Shown here: positions 1 to 9,079 of the stretch, in pieces | Position numbering within the stretch: position 1 is the first letter of the stretch | How the letters are laid out: every line of letters begins with the position of its first letter | DNA from: Gemmatimonadota bacterium | GTDB taxonomy: Bacteria; Latescibacterota; UBA2968 | DNA: 17,346 nt | NCBI GenBank assembly: GCA_002714465.1 | Contig: PAXL01000007.1 | Location: 1-17,346, forward strand | Direction of reading: 5' to 3' | The notes under the pieces: generated by a model | What the model was told of the DNA's origin: nothing | What the model saw: only the letters and a program-made list of their open reading frames with translations | Databases searched by the model: none | Position numbers and translations under genes: made by a program

Positions 1-2
1 CC

Positions 3-74
3 GCGGGTGTAGTTCAACGGCTAGAACCTCAGCCTTCCAAGCTGATGATGAGGGTTCGATTCCCTTCACCCGCT
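3..74 (+). tRNA. tRNA-Gly (anticodon TCC)
   Basis: A full cloverleaf can be folded by eye. The acceptor stem GCGGGTG (3-9) pairs with CACCCGC (67-73), the D stem is GTTC/GAAC, the anticodon stem TCAGC/GCTGA encloses the loop CTTCCAA with anticodon TCC, and the T arm has loop TTCGATT. The discriminator base is T74, and the 3' CCA is not encoded, unlike the tRNA-Arg elsewhere in this window. It should read GGA, and by wobble GGG, glycine codons. Confidence 0.95.
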
Positions 75-142
75 CGATCCCCGCCTTCAACGAGATGATG
101 CTCTGTGAAAGAGCGTCGTTCTCGTCACCTAGCCTTGTACAC

Positions 143-991
143 GTGCTGATCGCCCAGATCTCTGACTGCCACATCCGAGACCACGACAATGGCTTCGGCC
201 GCCTCGTCGACACCACCGAGACCCTGAGACGGGTCGTCGATCACCTGCTGACCCTGGAACCCGCCCCCGACGTGATCCTGGCCACCGGCGACCTCACCGA
301 CGACGGCACCCCGCCCCAATACGCCACCCTTCGTGACACCCTGGCCCCCATCGCCGAGAGGATCGTCCCGCTACCCGGCAACCATGACGAGGGGCGAGCT
401 TTCCGACTGGCGTTCGCCGACCTGCTCCCCAACGACATGGCTACCGACCACTGCAGTTACGTCGTCGACCGGTTCCCGGTTCGCCTCGTCGGATTGGACA
501 CCACGCTTCCGGGCCGCCACGACGGTCGATTCGACTCGGTTCGGGAGGGGTGGCTGGACCAGACCCTGTCAGCCGATGATCGACCCACTGTCGTGTTCAC
601 CCACTTTCCACCTTTCGAAACCGGCCTGACGTTCATGGACCAGGGTGGAGTTGCCGATGCCGACCGCCTACGGGCGACCATAGAGCGACACCCTCAGGTC
701 CGACTTCTGGTGGCCGGCCACCTGCACCGTCCAATCCAGACGACCATCGGTACGACCCTCGTGTCGACCTGTCCGTCAACCGGCAACCAATTGAAACTGG
801 ACCTGCACCCGGAACGGGCGGCAGCCGTCGACGAACCGCCGGCCTTTCAACTACATCGTTGGGACGGTGCACGGTTCGTCACCCACACGGGGACGGTGCG
901 CGAGCCCTCCATGATCAGATCCATCGACCTCGACCACTTCGCTGCTGAGATCCGCAGCCGATACGAGGCTGGAGAACCATTCACAAAGTAA
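143..991 (+). CDS. Metallophosphoesterase, CpdA/class III cyclic-nucleotide phosphodiesterase-like
   Basis: Predicted cytoplasmic dinuclear metal phosphoesterase of about 282 residues. From the GTG at 143 the metal ligands fall in the expected order: DxH at D8/H10, GDLTDDG with D50, GNHD with N80/H81, H154 in THFPP, and GHLH with H193/H195. This set and order match the class III cyclic-nucleotide phosphodiesterase (CpdA) and GpdQ-like branch, so the substrate may be a cyclic nucleotide or a phosphodiester; the sequence does not decide which. The reading frame is open up to an ATG at 95, but the family normally begins just before the first beta-strand (LIAQISD), so the GTG at 143 is preferred even though no clear Shine-Dalgarno sequence precedes it. 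The 3' end overlaps the 3' end of the convergent ramB-like gene by 11 bases. Confidence 0.85.
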   Translation: MLIAQISDCHIRDHDNGFGRLVDTTETLRRVVDHLLTLEPAPDVILATGDLTDDGTPPQYATLRDTLAPIAERIVPLPGNHDEGRAFRLAFADLLPNDMATDHCSYVVDRFPVRLVGLDTTLPGRHDGRFDSVREGWLDQTLSADDRPTVVFTHFPPFETGLTFMDQGGVADADRLRATIERHPQVRLLVAGHLHRPIQTTIGTTLVSTCPSTGNQLKLDLHPERAAAVDEPPAFQLHRWDGARFVTHTGTVREPSMIRSIDLDHFAAEIRSRYEAGEPFTK

Positions 992-2456
992 CGGGTGGAG
1001 AGACTCCCTGCCGATCCAGGAACCGATACACGTCGAGCAGGTCTATCCCCGGAAACGGTGAAAATGCGCGGGCTGACGACGGGAGGGCGGTCAGCACGAA
1101 GCTCCGCTCCGAGGCCGACGGCCACGCCACGCCGTCCCACCGTCGTAACAGTTCTGGCTCAGCCTGATCGTCCTTCTCGTTGGCAACTACCCGGCGCAAC
1201 GTGTCCCCACCCCGAAAGTAGGCCGCATTGGCCTCACTGCAACCAAGGGTCACCGCGTAGGGCGTGCGCTCGGTGGCGTTCTCCACATAGGTCACGCACC
1301 AGTAGTCGCCGGAGTCGGTCGCCGTGTGCTGGTAGTGGAGTAGGTCCGAGCCGTCCCACGCCTGACGCGCTCCCCACTGCCGACCAAGACGTGCACCCTC
1401 CAGACCGCCGTCGGGGTCGGCCGGGAAGCTGATGCCGTCATTCTCATAGGCCTTAGTAATCGTTCCCTCGGGATCAGTCCGAATGAAGTGAACCGGTAGG
1501 TCGAGGTGCCGTGTAGCCAGGTTGGTGAACCGGTGAGCGGCCATCTCGTAGGAGACGTAGTACCGCTCCTTGAGGTCCTCGATGGACAGGTCGCAATCGC
1601 TCCTGGCCCCCGACAAAAACCCGACGGCTGCTTCCTCGGGGATAAGTACCGCCGCGGCGTAGTAGTTCGACTCGATCCGTTGGCGGAGGTAGCCCTCGAA
1701 GTCGGTGGTCTCGGCATGTTCCAAAGCGAAGTGTCCAAGCGTCTGGAGCACCACCGATCGGGCCGCCCGAACGCTGAGGTCATCACGCTGCGGGATGTAG
1801 ATGACACGACGGCGGGTATCTGTCACCGACCGAGCGGTCCGGGGCATGCCCTTGACCCGTTCCACGGTAAAGCCGTGGTGGGCGGCCAGATCGACCATGC
1901 CCTTTTCCGTCGGCGGCCCCTCGCCGCCGTAACCGGCGGCGACCAGATCCTCGGCCGCCCTCTGCTCGATCTCGGCAAAGTAGTTGTCCCTGGCACGCAT
2001 CTCGGTTCGCAAGGCGATGTTGGCCAGCCGCGCCCGGTCTCCCGCCTCCATATTGGCCAAGCCGGAACGACTGACCTCAACGTCGGGAAGTGCCCGATAT
2101 AGACCCACGAGCGCCTCGAGTATGTCATCGTCAAGACGGGCCCCGGCCCGCACCTCGGGCAGTTCGAGGGTCGTCCTCCAGGGGCCGGACTGATGACGGT
2201 CCAACTCCATCTCGAGTGCCGCCCGACGACTGGGTGGCGTCGGATCGAGCAGATCTACCGTGGCGCAGCCCAGAGCGTCAGCCAACTCGCCCAGCACCCC
2301 GAGTTTCGGCTCGATTCGGCCATTCTCAACCTGGGAGAGGAAGGACGCTGGCCGCCCAATCCGCTCGCCAAGCACGGCCAACGTGAGCCCGGCTTCCCTG
2401 CGTAGATGGCGGAGGCGGTGACCCAACACCACCGGATCGAAGGCCTGTACACCCAT
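981..2456 (-). CDS. ramB: RamB-like XRE/ScfR-family transcriptional regulator of acetate and glyoxylate metabolism
   Basis: This 491-residue protein has the RamB layout. An XRE-type helix-turn-helix lies at about 10-70 (LGHRLRHLRREAGLTL, then FLSQVENG), an IrrE/peptidase M78-like middle domain at about 160-275, and a C-terminal domain of the short-chain fatty acyl-CoA regulator type at about 300-480, with a cysteine in the segment TLGCSEAN. In Corynebacterium and mycobacteria RamB controls aceA/aceB and other acetate genes. Here the gene is directly divergent from aceB, which supports the same role and probable autoregulation. In the M78-like domain the usual HExxH metal motif reads QTLGH (238-242), so the general-base glutamate and the first histidine are absent and proteolysis is unlikely. 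The ATG at 2456 has a GGGAG ribosome site at 2463-2467, spaced six bases. Ligand identity (acetyl-CoA, propionyl-CoA or other) is not visible. Confidence 0.88.
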   Translation of the reverse strand: MGVQAFDPVVLGHRLRHLRREAGLTLAVLGERIGRPASFLSQVENGRIEPKLGVLGELADALGCATVDLLDPTPPSRRAALEMELDRHQSGPWRTTLELPEVRAGARLDDDILEALVGLYRALPDVEVSRSGLANMEAGDRARLANIALRTEMRARDNYFAEIEQRAAEDLVAAGYGGEGPPTEKGMVDLAAHHGFTVERVKGMPRTARSVTDTRRRVIYIPQRDDLSVRAARSVVLQTLGHFALEHAETTDFEGYLRQRIESNYYAAAVLIPEEAAVGFLSGARSDCDLSIEDLKERYYVSYEMAAHRFTNLATRHLDLPVHFIRTDPEGTITKAYENDGISFPADPDGGLEGARLGRQWGARQAWDGSDLLHYQHTATDSGDYWCVTYVENATERTPYAVTLGCSEANAAYFRGGDTLRRVVANEKDDQAEPELLRRWDGVAWPSASERSFVLTALPSSARAFSPFPGIDLLDVYRFLDRQGVSPPVTL

Positions 2457-2679
2457 GTCTGGCTCCCGTCCCGTCGTGCCTCAATTTCTGGTGCCCAGCG
2501 ACTCGAAATCTTTCACTTTTTCTCCCAGAGCTACAGGTTAGAGGATTTTTCCATGATCTCAGCCGATCTAAAGACGGAACATCCCCGATACTCGTTTCTG
2601 CAAGACGGATACTCACAACTACCAGACGCACCAGTAGGGACAGATGCCCACGTGGCATCAGCCCCGGGAAGGAGTTTCC
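2457..2679. promoter_or_regulatory. Divergent control region between ramB-like gene and aceB
   Basis: These 223 bases separate the two divergent genes and must contain both promoters. The stretch from about 2484 to 2600 is markedly more AT-rich than its flanks (for example around 2505-2525 and 2535-2552). One weak resemblance to the corynebacterial RamB box (AACTTTGCAAA-like) is GTTTCTGCAAG at 2594-2604, with the TGCAA core kept but about half the other positions different. No clear -35/-10 pair could be chosen by eye. The regulatory role is inferred from gene arrangement. Confidence 0.5.
2666..2674 (+). promoter_or_regulatory. Ribosome binding site that fixes the aceB start
   Basis: GGGAAGGAG ends five bases before the ATG at 2680. 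The frame stays open to an ATG at 2644, but no comparable site precedes that codon and the extra 12 residues do not look like malate synthase. Confidence 0.8.
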
Positions 2680-4266
2680 ATGACCGACCTGGACGGCATC
2701 GAGATCACCGACCATGACCTAACCGTCGAGATCTTCACGCCCGAGGCCGCAGCGTTCGTCGCCGACCTGGTCCGGACGTTCCGCGACCGCCGGATCGAAC
2801 TCCTGCGTAACCGCCGTATCCGCCAGGAGAAGTTCGACGCCGGCCTACGTCCCGATTTTCTCTCCGAAACCGCCGAAATTCGCTCAGGTACATGGACGGT
2901 TTCACCCCCACCCAAGGACCTTCTCGACCGGCGCGTCGAGATCACCGGACCACCTGAACGCAAGATGATGATCAACGCCCTTAACTCTGGTGCCCGGGTG
3001 TTCATGGCCGACTTCGAGGACTCCAGCACCCCGACCTGGGACAACATGCTCAATGGTCAGGTCAACGTGCGCGACGCCATTCGGCGTGACCTCACCCTGG
3101 AACGCGACGGCAAGAGTTACGCCATCAACGACGAGACCGCCACGCTGGTCATCCGGCCACGGGGTTGGCACCTCCCCGAGCGTCACGTCCAGATCGACGG
3201 TCAGCCGGCCGCCGCCAGCCTCGTGGACTTCGGCCTCGTCTTCTTCCATAACGCCCGAGAGGCCCTCGACCGGGGCACGGCCCCGTACTTCTACCTCCCA
3301 AAGTTGGAGAACCACCTCGAGGCTCTCCTCTGGAACGACGTGTTCTGCCATGCCCAAGATGTCCTCGGCGTGCCTCGAGGCTCGATCAAGGCCACAGTGC
3401 TCATAGAGACCATCACCGCAGCTTTTGAGATGGACGAGATCCTCTACGAACTGCGGGAACACTCGGCAGGGTTAAATGCTGGCCGCTGGGACTACATCTT
3501 CTCGGTAGCCAAGAAGTTCAATGCAGACCCGGCCTTCGTTCTCCCCGACCGGTCCGACGTAACCATGACGGTGCCGTTCATGCGGGCATATACGGAGCTC
3601 ATGGTGGCTACCTGTCACAAGCGAGATGCGCATGCCATCGGTGGTATGGCGGCCTTCATTCCCAATCGCCGCGATCCCGAGGTCACCGCCCAAGCCCTCA
3701 CCAAGGTGAAGGAGGACAAGCGGCGCGAGGCCAACGACGGATGTGACGGTACCTGGGTGGCCCACCCTGACCTTGTAACCGTGGCCGAAGCCGAGTTCAA
3801 CGCCATCCTGGGTAAAAGCCTCAACCAGGTGGACCGCCAACGTCCAGACGTGCGGGTCAGCGGAGACGACCTTCTATCTGTCAACGAATCAGGGGGCCAA
3901 ATCACCCGATCCGGCCTTGAGACCAACGTCTACGTGGGCCTCCGCTATCTCGCCTCGTGGCTATCGGGAACCGGCGCGGCAGCCATCCACAATCTCATGG
4001 AGGACGCTGCCACTGCCGAGATCAGTCGGGCACAAATCTGGCAATGGATCCGCCACAGTCGCACCCTCGAGGACGGCACCACAGTTACCCCCGACCTGGT
4101 CCGATCGACGATCGACGCTCAAATGGCGGTCATCGCCGATGATCTCGGCAGCGAAGTATTCGCTTCGCTGCCGTTCAAAGAGGCCCGATTGGTCTTCGAG
4201 CAGGTAGCCCTCGCGTCGGAGTTCATTGAGTTCCTTACCCTCCCCGCCTACGAGCTCCTGGACTGA
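2680..4266 (+). CDS. aceB: Malate synthase A
   Basis: Condenses glyoxylate with acetyl-CoA to give malate, the second step of the glyoxylate bypass, in the cytoplasm. The 528-residue length matches the A isoform rather than the roughly 720-residue G isoform usual in many actinobacteria. Family landmarks run in order: [12 protein letters not shown] with acidic metal-site residues, RPRGWHLPE at 159-167 with the substrate-binding arginine, [16 protein letters not shown] with the metal-binding glutamate, [24 protein letters not shown] and MEDAATAEI, in which D442 is the expected catalytic aspartate. The gene lies 92 bases upstream of aceA in the same direction and is divergent from the ramB-like regulator. 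Cotranscription with aceA is likely, with induction on acetate, fatty acids or other C2-yielding substrates. Confidence 0.97.
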   Translation: MTDLDGIEITDHDLTVEIFTPEAAAFVADLVRTFRDRRIELLRNRRIRQEKFDAGLRPDFLSETAEIRSGTWTVSPPPKDLLDRRVEITGPPERKMMINALNSGARVFMADFEDSSTPTWDNMLNGQVNVRDAIRRDLTLERDGKSYAINDETATLVIRPRGWHLPERHVQIDGQPAAASLVDFGLVFFHNAREALDRGTAPYFYLPKLENHLEALLWNDVFCHAQDVLGVPRGSIKATVLIETITAAFEMDEILYELREHSAGLNAGRWDYIFSVAKKFNADPAFVLPDRSDVTMTVPFMRAYTELMVATCHKRDAHAIGGMAAFIPNRRDPEVTAQALTKVKEDKRREANDGCDGTWVAHPDLVTVAEAEFNAILGKSLNQVDRQRPDVRVSGDDLLSVNESGGQITRSGLETNVYVGLRYLASWLSGTGAAAIHNLMEDAATAEISRAQIWQWIRHSRTLEDGTTVTPDLVRSTIDAQMAVIADDLGSEVFASLPFKEARLVFEQVALASEFIEFLTLPAYELLD

Positions 4267-4358
4267 CGGACAGAGCACCACGCGGGCACCCACCTCCAAC
4301 CAACTTCCCTACCGGGCCCAACAGACGTCAGCGGTCCCCCCACGAAAGCGAGTCAGTG

Positions 4359-5645
4359 ATGCGGAACTCCTTTGACAACCAGGTCTTGGCCCTGGACAAG
4401 GACTGGAACGAGAACCCCAGATGGGAGGGCACGATGCGCGACTACACAGCGGCTGACGTCGTCCGCCTGCGGGGCTCGGTCCTACCTGAGTGTTCAATCG
4501 CCCGCCATGGCGCTGAGGTGCTCTGGGAGAAGATGCACGACATGGACTACGTCCATGCCCTAGGTGCCATGACTGGCGGCCAAGCCATCCAGTACGTCAA
4601 GGGCGGCCTCCCGGCGCTGTACCTATCCGGCTGGCAAGTGGCAGGTGACGCCAACTTGGCCGGTCAGGTCTACCCGGACCAAAGTCTCTACCCGGCTAAC
4701 TCGGTGCCGGCCGTCGTGGAACGCCTGAACAACGCCCTCCGCCGCGCCGACCAGATCGAGTGGTCCGAGAACAAGGGCGAGATGCTTCGGGATTGGATGG
4801 TCCCGATCGTGGCCGACGCCGAAGCCGGCTTCGGGGGCGCCCTGAACGTCTACGAACTCATGAAACGGATGCTGCGTGCCGGTGCCGCCGGCGTGCACTT
4901 CGAGGACCAGTTGGCCTCTGAGAAGAAGTGCGGCCATATGGGTGGCAAGGTGCTAGTTCCGACCCAGCAGCACATACGCACCCTGACAGCTGCCCGCCTA
5001 GCCGCCGACGTCCTCGGCGTACCGTCCGTACTGATCGCCCGGACCGATGCTCTGGCCGCCAACCTCATCACGAGCGATGTGGACGACCGGGACAAACCGT
5101 TCCTGACCGGTGGCCGTACCGCTGAGGGCTTCTTCGAGACCGAACCGGGCATGCCTACGCCGATCGCCCGGGCGCTTGCCTACGCCCCTTACTGCGACCT
5201 GATCTGGTGCGAGACCGGAACGCCAGACCTTGATCAGGCCAAGGAATTCGCCGACGCCGTACACGCCGAATTCCCGGAGAAGATGCTGGCCTACAACTGC
5301 TCGCCATCGTTCAACTGGAAGTCAACGCTCGACGACGAGACCATCGCCAAGTTCCAGCGGGAACTCGGCAAGATGGGCTACAAGTTCCAGTTCATCACCC
5401 TGGCTGGATGGCACGCCTTAAACGCTTCAGCATTCGAGTTGGCCAAGGGTTACACCGACTCGGATATGACGGCCTACGTGGCCCTCCAGCAGGCCGAGTT
5501 CGGGATGGAAGACGACGGCTACACGGCCACCCGTCACCAGCGCGAGGTTGGCGCCGGCTATTTCGATGATGTGGCCACCGTGATTTCCGGTGGGACCGCT
5601 TCGACGCTGGCCCTGGAAGGTTCCACCGAGGAGGAGCAGTTCTAG
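4359..5645 (+). CDS. aceA: Isocitrate lyase
   Basis: Cleaves isocitrate to glyoxylate and succinate, the first glyoxylate-bypass step. The 428-residue length equals the short, classical bacterial form. The signature KKCGHMGGK is present, with catalytic C191 counted from the ATG at 4359. Other conserved blocks are LYLSGWQVA, the metal-binding [36 protein letters not shown] text ([12 protein letters not shown]) and YNCSPSFNW. An adjoining GTG at 4356 is an equally possible start, one residue longer; the ribosome site is weak (purine-rich GAAAGCGAG just upstream). It follows aceB in the same direction, so the pair supplies the full bypass and is probably controlled together by the divergent RamB-like regulator. 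Confidence 0.97.
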   Translation: MRNSFDNQVLALDKDWNENPRWEGTMRDYTAADVVRLRGSVLPECSIARHGAEVLWEKMHDMDYVHALGAMTGGQAIQYVKGGLPALYLSGWQVAGDANLAGQVYPDQSLYPANSVPAVVERLNNALRRADQIEWSENKGEMLRDWMVPIVADAEAGFGGALNVYELMKRMLRAGAAGVHFEDQLASEKKCGHMGGKVLVPTQQHIRTLTAARLAADVLGVPSVLIARTDALAANLITSDVDDRDKPFLTGGRTAEGFFETEPGMPTPIARALAYAPYCDLIWCETGTPDLDQAKEFADAVHAEFPEKMLAYNCSPSFNWKSTLDDETIAKFQRELGKMGYKFQFITLAGWHALNASAFELAKGYTDSDMTAYVALQQAEFGMEDDGYTATRHQREVGAGYFDDVATVISGGTASTLALEGSTEEEQF

Positions 5646-5742
5646 GACCCGTTTCCTGACTTGTCGTCTGGTCTGGAGTCGAAAAGGTCCCGACTACGGC
5701 CGGGGTCGTGTCGCGTCCAGTCCTGTCCCCTAGCGTCGCCCC

Positions 5743-7047
5743 GTGCCTGATCGGTTCCACCCCCTCGTCGCCGTTCTGGCAGTCGTGGTGCCCCTCGCCC
5801 TGGTGCTTGGGACCGTCCCCGCTGGTGCCGTCGGAAACGGCAACGGTGCAAATGGGGTTAGCGCGGCCAGCATCGTGCGCGGTCCCGACGACGTCCTCCT
5901 CCCGGTGGTGGGCGAGTTCGCCGGGTCGACGGTAGTCAGTAGCAGTTGTGGCCGCGAAGTCGTGTACGAGGGCGGCACCCCCGTCCATGCCAGTGGTGAC
6001 AATGCCATCGATGTGGTCCTCGACCCCGGACATGGTGGCCCCGAACCGGGCGCGGTGGGCGCGAACGGACTGACCGAGCGGGACCTGAACCTCATGGTGA
6101 CCTTCCACGCCAAGTTCGCCCTTGAGGAGTTGGGCCACTCCGTGGTGCTTACCCGCCGTCGGGACCTGCACATGCCTATCCGCCAGCGCACTGCCATCGT
6201 ACGGGCACTGGACCCGCGGGCCTTCGTGTCCATCCACCACAACGGTGGTGCCGTCAAGCGGTCTGATACCCCTGGGACCGAGGCCTTCCACCAGGTTGAC
6301 CAGCCAGAATCCCAGCGCCTAGCCGGGCTGCTGTTCGAAGAGGTCCAGGCCGTCTTCGCCGACTACTGGGTGCCGTGGGTACGTACCTACCACCAGGGTG
6401 TCTCCGCTCGCCTCCGGGAATCTCGGACCGACACCTACGGCGTGCTGCGAATGACCAGGGGTGTGCCAGCGGCCATCGTCGAGGGCCTCTACCTGTCCAA
6501 CCCGCCGGAGGCCGAGCTGCTGGCGCTGCCCGAGATCCAGCAGGCCGAAGGTCAAGCCATAGCCCGCGCCATCCACCGATTTCTCACTACCAGCGATCCC
6601 GGCTCGGGCTTCAAGGCACCCTTTTATGATCCACACACCACCGGGACGGGCACAGCTCGGGGCTGCGTTGACCGCACCTACACCGACCCGGTCGAAATAG
6701 TGACCGGGTTCACTGCCGACGAATACGCCTCGCTCGTTTCCACCGCCAGGGCCATGGGCCGGTCGCCGGACTGGCTCATCCGGTTCGGCGTGTACACCCT
6801 GAAGTTCCTAGGCGACCTGCCCGGCGCCGCCCCCACCACGGAGTTGGACGAGGTGGACCAACCCGATGCCTACGGGCCGATCGCCGTACCGGTGGCCTGG
6901 GACCAGGCCGAACAGGTCGTGCTCGTACGCATGGCCGAGGCCTACGGCCTTACCCGCACCCAGGTCCAGAAGTTGGGAGCCACCCTCATGGTCTTTCTGG
7001 CCAACCTCCCGTCCACTCTTAATGACAGGTCCTCGGACACGCCCTGA
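5743..7047 (+). CDS. Exported N-acetylmuramoyl-L-alanine amidase (Amidase_3) with duplicated C-terminal module
   Basis: A predicted zinc hydrolase that cuts the bond between N-acetylmuramic acid and L-alanine in peptidoglycan, acting outside the membrane. The first 30 or so residues form a signal peptide: short basic start, hydrophobic core VAVLAVVVPLALVLG, and an AGA-type cleavage site. The catalytic domain spans about 85-285 with zinc ligands H97 (DPGHGG), E112 (LTERDLNL) and H165 (SIHHN), and catalytic E247 (VEGLYLSNP). Residues 286-434 are not a recognised cell-wall-binding repeat. They include two similar helical units, at about 327-362 and 390-424, each ending in FLxxLP. The GTG start at 5743 lacks an evident ribosome site, so the mRNA could be leaderless or the start weak. 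It could serve in cell separation or wall turnover; neighbours give no further hint. Confidence 0.88.
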   Translation: MPDRFHPLVAVLAVVVPLALVLGTVPAGAVGNGNGANGVSAASIVRGPDDVLLPVVGEFAGSTVVSSSCGREVVYEGGTPVHASGDNAIDVVLDPGHGGPEPGAVGANGLTERDLNLMVTFHAKFALEELGHSVVLTRRRDLHMPIRQRTAIVRALDPRAFVSIHHNGGAVKRSDTPGTEAFHQVDQPESQRLAGLLFEEVQAVFADYWVPWVRTYHQGVSARLRESRTDTYGVLRMTRGVPAAIVEGLYLSNPPEAELLALPEIQQAEGQAIARAIHRFLTTSDPGSGFKAPFYDPHTTGTGTARGCVDRTYTDPVEIVTGFTADEYASLVSTARAMGRSPDWLIRFGVYTLKFLGDLPGAAPTTELDEVDQPDAYGPIAVPVAWDQAEQVVLVRMAEAYGLTRTQVQKLGATLMVFLANLPSTLNDRSSDTP

Positions 7048-7051
7048 TCGT

Positions 7052-7468
7052 CTAGCCCCAGTCGCCGCGACGTTCGGCCTTGCGAGCCCCTCGTCGGCGC
7101 TTGGCCTCAAGCCGTCGCTCCACGGACCCCCGGCGGGGGTGGGTGGGACGCCGAATCACCTGCTCTACCAGTGCGTCCTGCAGGCGTCGTTCAATCTCGT
7201 CGAGGGCCCGCTGGCGGTTGCGGGTCTGGGAGCGGTGCCGGTCGACCACGAGCCGGACAATCGACCCCAACCGTTGAACCAGTTGGACCCGAACCTCATC
7301 CTCGATGCCCCGGGCCGTCGTGAGGTCCAATTGGGCCTCCACTCGAGTGTGGGCGCGGTTGGCATGCTGACCACCGGGACCCCCCGATGGTCCGAAACGC
7401 CAACGCACCTCGCTGGTCGGCACCCGACATCCAGGGCCGGCCGACAGCACCCGATCGTCTCCGGCCAT
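7052..7468 (-). CDS. arfB: Peptidyl-tRNA hydrolase ArfB-type ribosome-rescue factor
   Basis: A 138-residue class I release-factor-like protein. The GGQ motif sits at 32-34 within GPSGGPGGQHANRAHTRVE and would hydrolyse peptidyl-tRNA on ribosomes stalled at mRNA ends. The tail from about 110 is strongly basic (RRLEAKRRRGARKAERR), like the ArfB/YaeJ tail that enters the empty mRNA channel. There is no codon-recognition domain, and the length fits ArfB rather than RF1 or RF2. Family members usually have GGQNVN; here the residues after the GGQ are HAN, and the preceding glycine-rich loop carries an extra proline. The gene converges on the amidase with a gap of four bases, so it is unlikely to be functionally tied to it. 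The ATG start has no strong ribosome site. Confidence 0.9.
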   Translation of the reverse strand: MAGDDRVLSAGPGCRVPTSEVRWRFGPSGGPGGQHANRAHTRVEAQLDLTTARGIEDEVRVQLVQRLGSIVRLVVDRHRSQTRNRQRALDEIERRLQDALVEQVIRRPTHPRRGSVERRLEAKRRRGARKAERRGDWG

Positions 7469-7573
7469 GACCCAACGCTACGGCTCGCTCCCGGTTTGGG
7501 TGGCGACCCTGCCGATCAACCACCTCCGGGCGCCGACTGGCCATCGTGCTAGCACCCCTGCTGGACTCAGACA

Positions 7574-9034
7574 ATGCCCGAGGAGACCCGGCCACTGCGC
7601 TTCGTGGTCGTGGGTGCAGGGATGGCCGGCATTCTCGCCGCTGTCCGCCTCCGAGAGCGGGGGTTCGATGATATTGCGATCTACGAAAAGGCTGCCCGGC
7701 TGGGGGGCACCTGGCGGGAGAACACCTACCCGGGCGTGGCCTGTGACGTGCCATCGATCCTCTACAGCTACTCGTTTGCCCCAAACCCGGAGTGGTCGCA
7801 CCGCTTTTCGTCGGGGTCCGAGATCCAGTCCTACCTAGAAGACGTAGCCCGACACCACGACGTAGAGCGATCGATCACCTACGGCGAGGAAGTGGTTTGC
7901 GCCGAGCACGACGGCGACCGATGGCACCTACTCACCGCCTCTGGCCGCACCGACGTGGCCGATGTGATCATCGCTGCGACCGGGGTGTTCCACCAGCCGT
8001 TCCTACCCGAACTCGAGGGCCTCGGTGATTTCGCTGGCAACCTCGTCCACACGGCACAGTGGGCCGAGTCGGTACCAGTGGCCGGACGTCGACTTGGAAT
8101 CATCGGGACCGGATCGTCGGCGGTCCAAACGGTGGGTGCCGTAGTCGAAGAGGTGGAGTCACTGTCTCTGTTCCAGAGGACCGCCCAGTGGGTGCTCCCC
8201 CAGGACAACCCGCCCTACACCGACGAGGAGAAAGCAGCATTTCGGGCCGACCCCGACTCCCAACGCCGCCTGCGCGACGAAATCTCGGAACTCTTCGCCG
8301 ACGGCTTCGCCAACGCTGTGGTCGACGCCGAGTCGCCTGTTCTGGCCCGAATCGCAGAACTCTGTCAGGCCAACCTCGACAGCGTGGTCGACAAAGAACT
8401 ACGCGAACGCCTCACCCCTGACCACCGAGTGGCCTGCAAGCGCCTAGTCATCTCGGAAAACTTCTACGAAGCCATCCAGCACCCCAACGCCCGTCTGGTC
8501 ACCAACAAGATCGACCGGATCGTGTCCGACGGCGTCCTCACCAGCGACGGCGAGGTTCATCAACTAGACGTGCTGGTCTTGGCCACCGGTTTTCAGGTCG
8601 ACCGGTTCATGCGACCCATGGAAATCGTCGGCCCCGTCGGTACCCGACTGTCCGAGGCATGGGCCGACCGGCCAACGGCCTACCTCTCGATGGCCGTACC
8701 AGGGCTCCCCAACCTGTTCATGCTGAATGGCCCCAACGGCCCGGTCGGAAACTTCTCGCTCATCGAGGTAGCCGAACTACAGATGGAATACGCCCTCCAA
8801 CTGGTGGACCAGATTGCCAACGGCTCCTACAGGCTGATCGAGCCGACCCCCGGCGCCACTAAGGCCGAAGAAGAGGCCCGGACCGAGGCGGCTGGACGGA
8901 CCGTGTGGGCCACCGGCTGCAACAGCTGGTACCTCGACGACCGGGGCGTGCCCCTGGTCTGGCCGTGGACGTTCAGGGAGTTCCAACGCCGGATGGCCGC
9001 GCCAGACCTCGACCACTACACACTTACCGAATAA
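7574..9034 (+). CDS. Flavin-containing monooxygenase, Baeyer-Villiger type
   Basis: A 486-residue FAD- and NADPH-dependent monooxygenase predicted to insert one oxygen atom into a ketone to give an ester or lactone. The FAD-binding GAGMAG is at 14-19. The GGTWREN-TYPG-ACDVPS block typical of these enzymes follows. The Baeyer-Villiger fingerprint FxGxxxHxxxW is complete at 153-163 (FAGNLVHTAQW), with Ala rather than Pro or Asp after the tryptophan. The second dinucleotide-binding motif GTGSSA is at 178-183, and the conserved ATGF occurs late in the protein. It begins a four-gene forward run and is divergent from arfB across 105 bases. The combination of oxygenase, LLM flavoprotein, tautomerase and hydrolase supports a degradation or modification pathway. 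The substrate is unknown; N- or S-oxygenation cannot be excluded. Confidence 0.9.
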   Translation: MPEETRPLRFVVVGAGMAGILAAVRLRERGFDDIAIYEKAARLGGTWRENTYPGVACDVPSILYSYSFAPNPEWSHRFSSGSEIQSYLEDVARHHDVERSITYGEEVVCAEHDGDRWHLLTASGRTDVADVIIAATGVFHQPFLPELEGLGDFAGNLVHTAQWAESVPVAGRRLGIIGTGSSAVQTVGAVVEEVESLSLFQRTAQWVLPQDNPPYTDEEKAAFRADPDSQRRLRDEISELFADGFANAVVDAESPVLARIAELCQANLDSVVDKELRERLTPDHRVACKRLVISENFYEAIQHPNARLVTNKIDRIVSDGVLTSDGEVHQLDVLVLATGFQVDRFMRPMEIVGPVGTRLSEAWADRPTAYLSMAVPGLPNLFMLNGPNGPVGNFSLIEVAELQMEYALQLVDQIANGSYRLIEPTPGATKAEEEARTEAAGRTVWATGCNSWYLDDRGVPLVWPWTFREFQRRMAAPDLDHYTLTE

Positions 9035-9079
9035 CCGCCCCACTTGGGACCGTGCCGTCCCGGGGCCAGACTTGTCGCC

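Noticed and set aside
1506..2102. Long open frame on the plus strand opposite the ramB-like gene
   Set aside because: It lacks recognisable domains and lies wholly opposite a well-supported gene; in GC-rich DNA such frames arise from codon bias.
2644..2679. Upstream ATG extending malate synthase by 12 residues
   Set aside because: A strong ribosome site precedes the ATG at 2680, none precedes 2644, and the added residues do not resemble the family.
5646..5692. GGACC and GGTCC pair after aceA as a possible terminator
   Set aside because: Five base pairs with a loop of more than 30 bases and no T tract; likely chance in GC-rich DNA.
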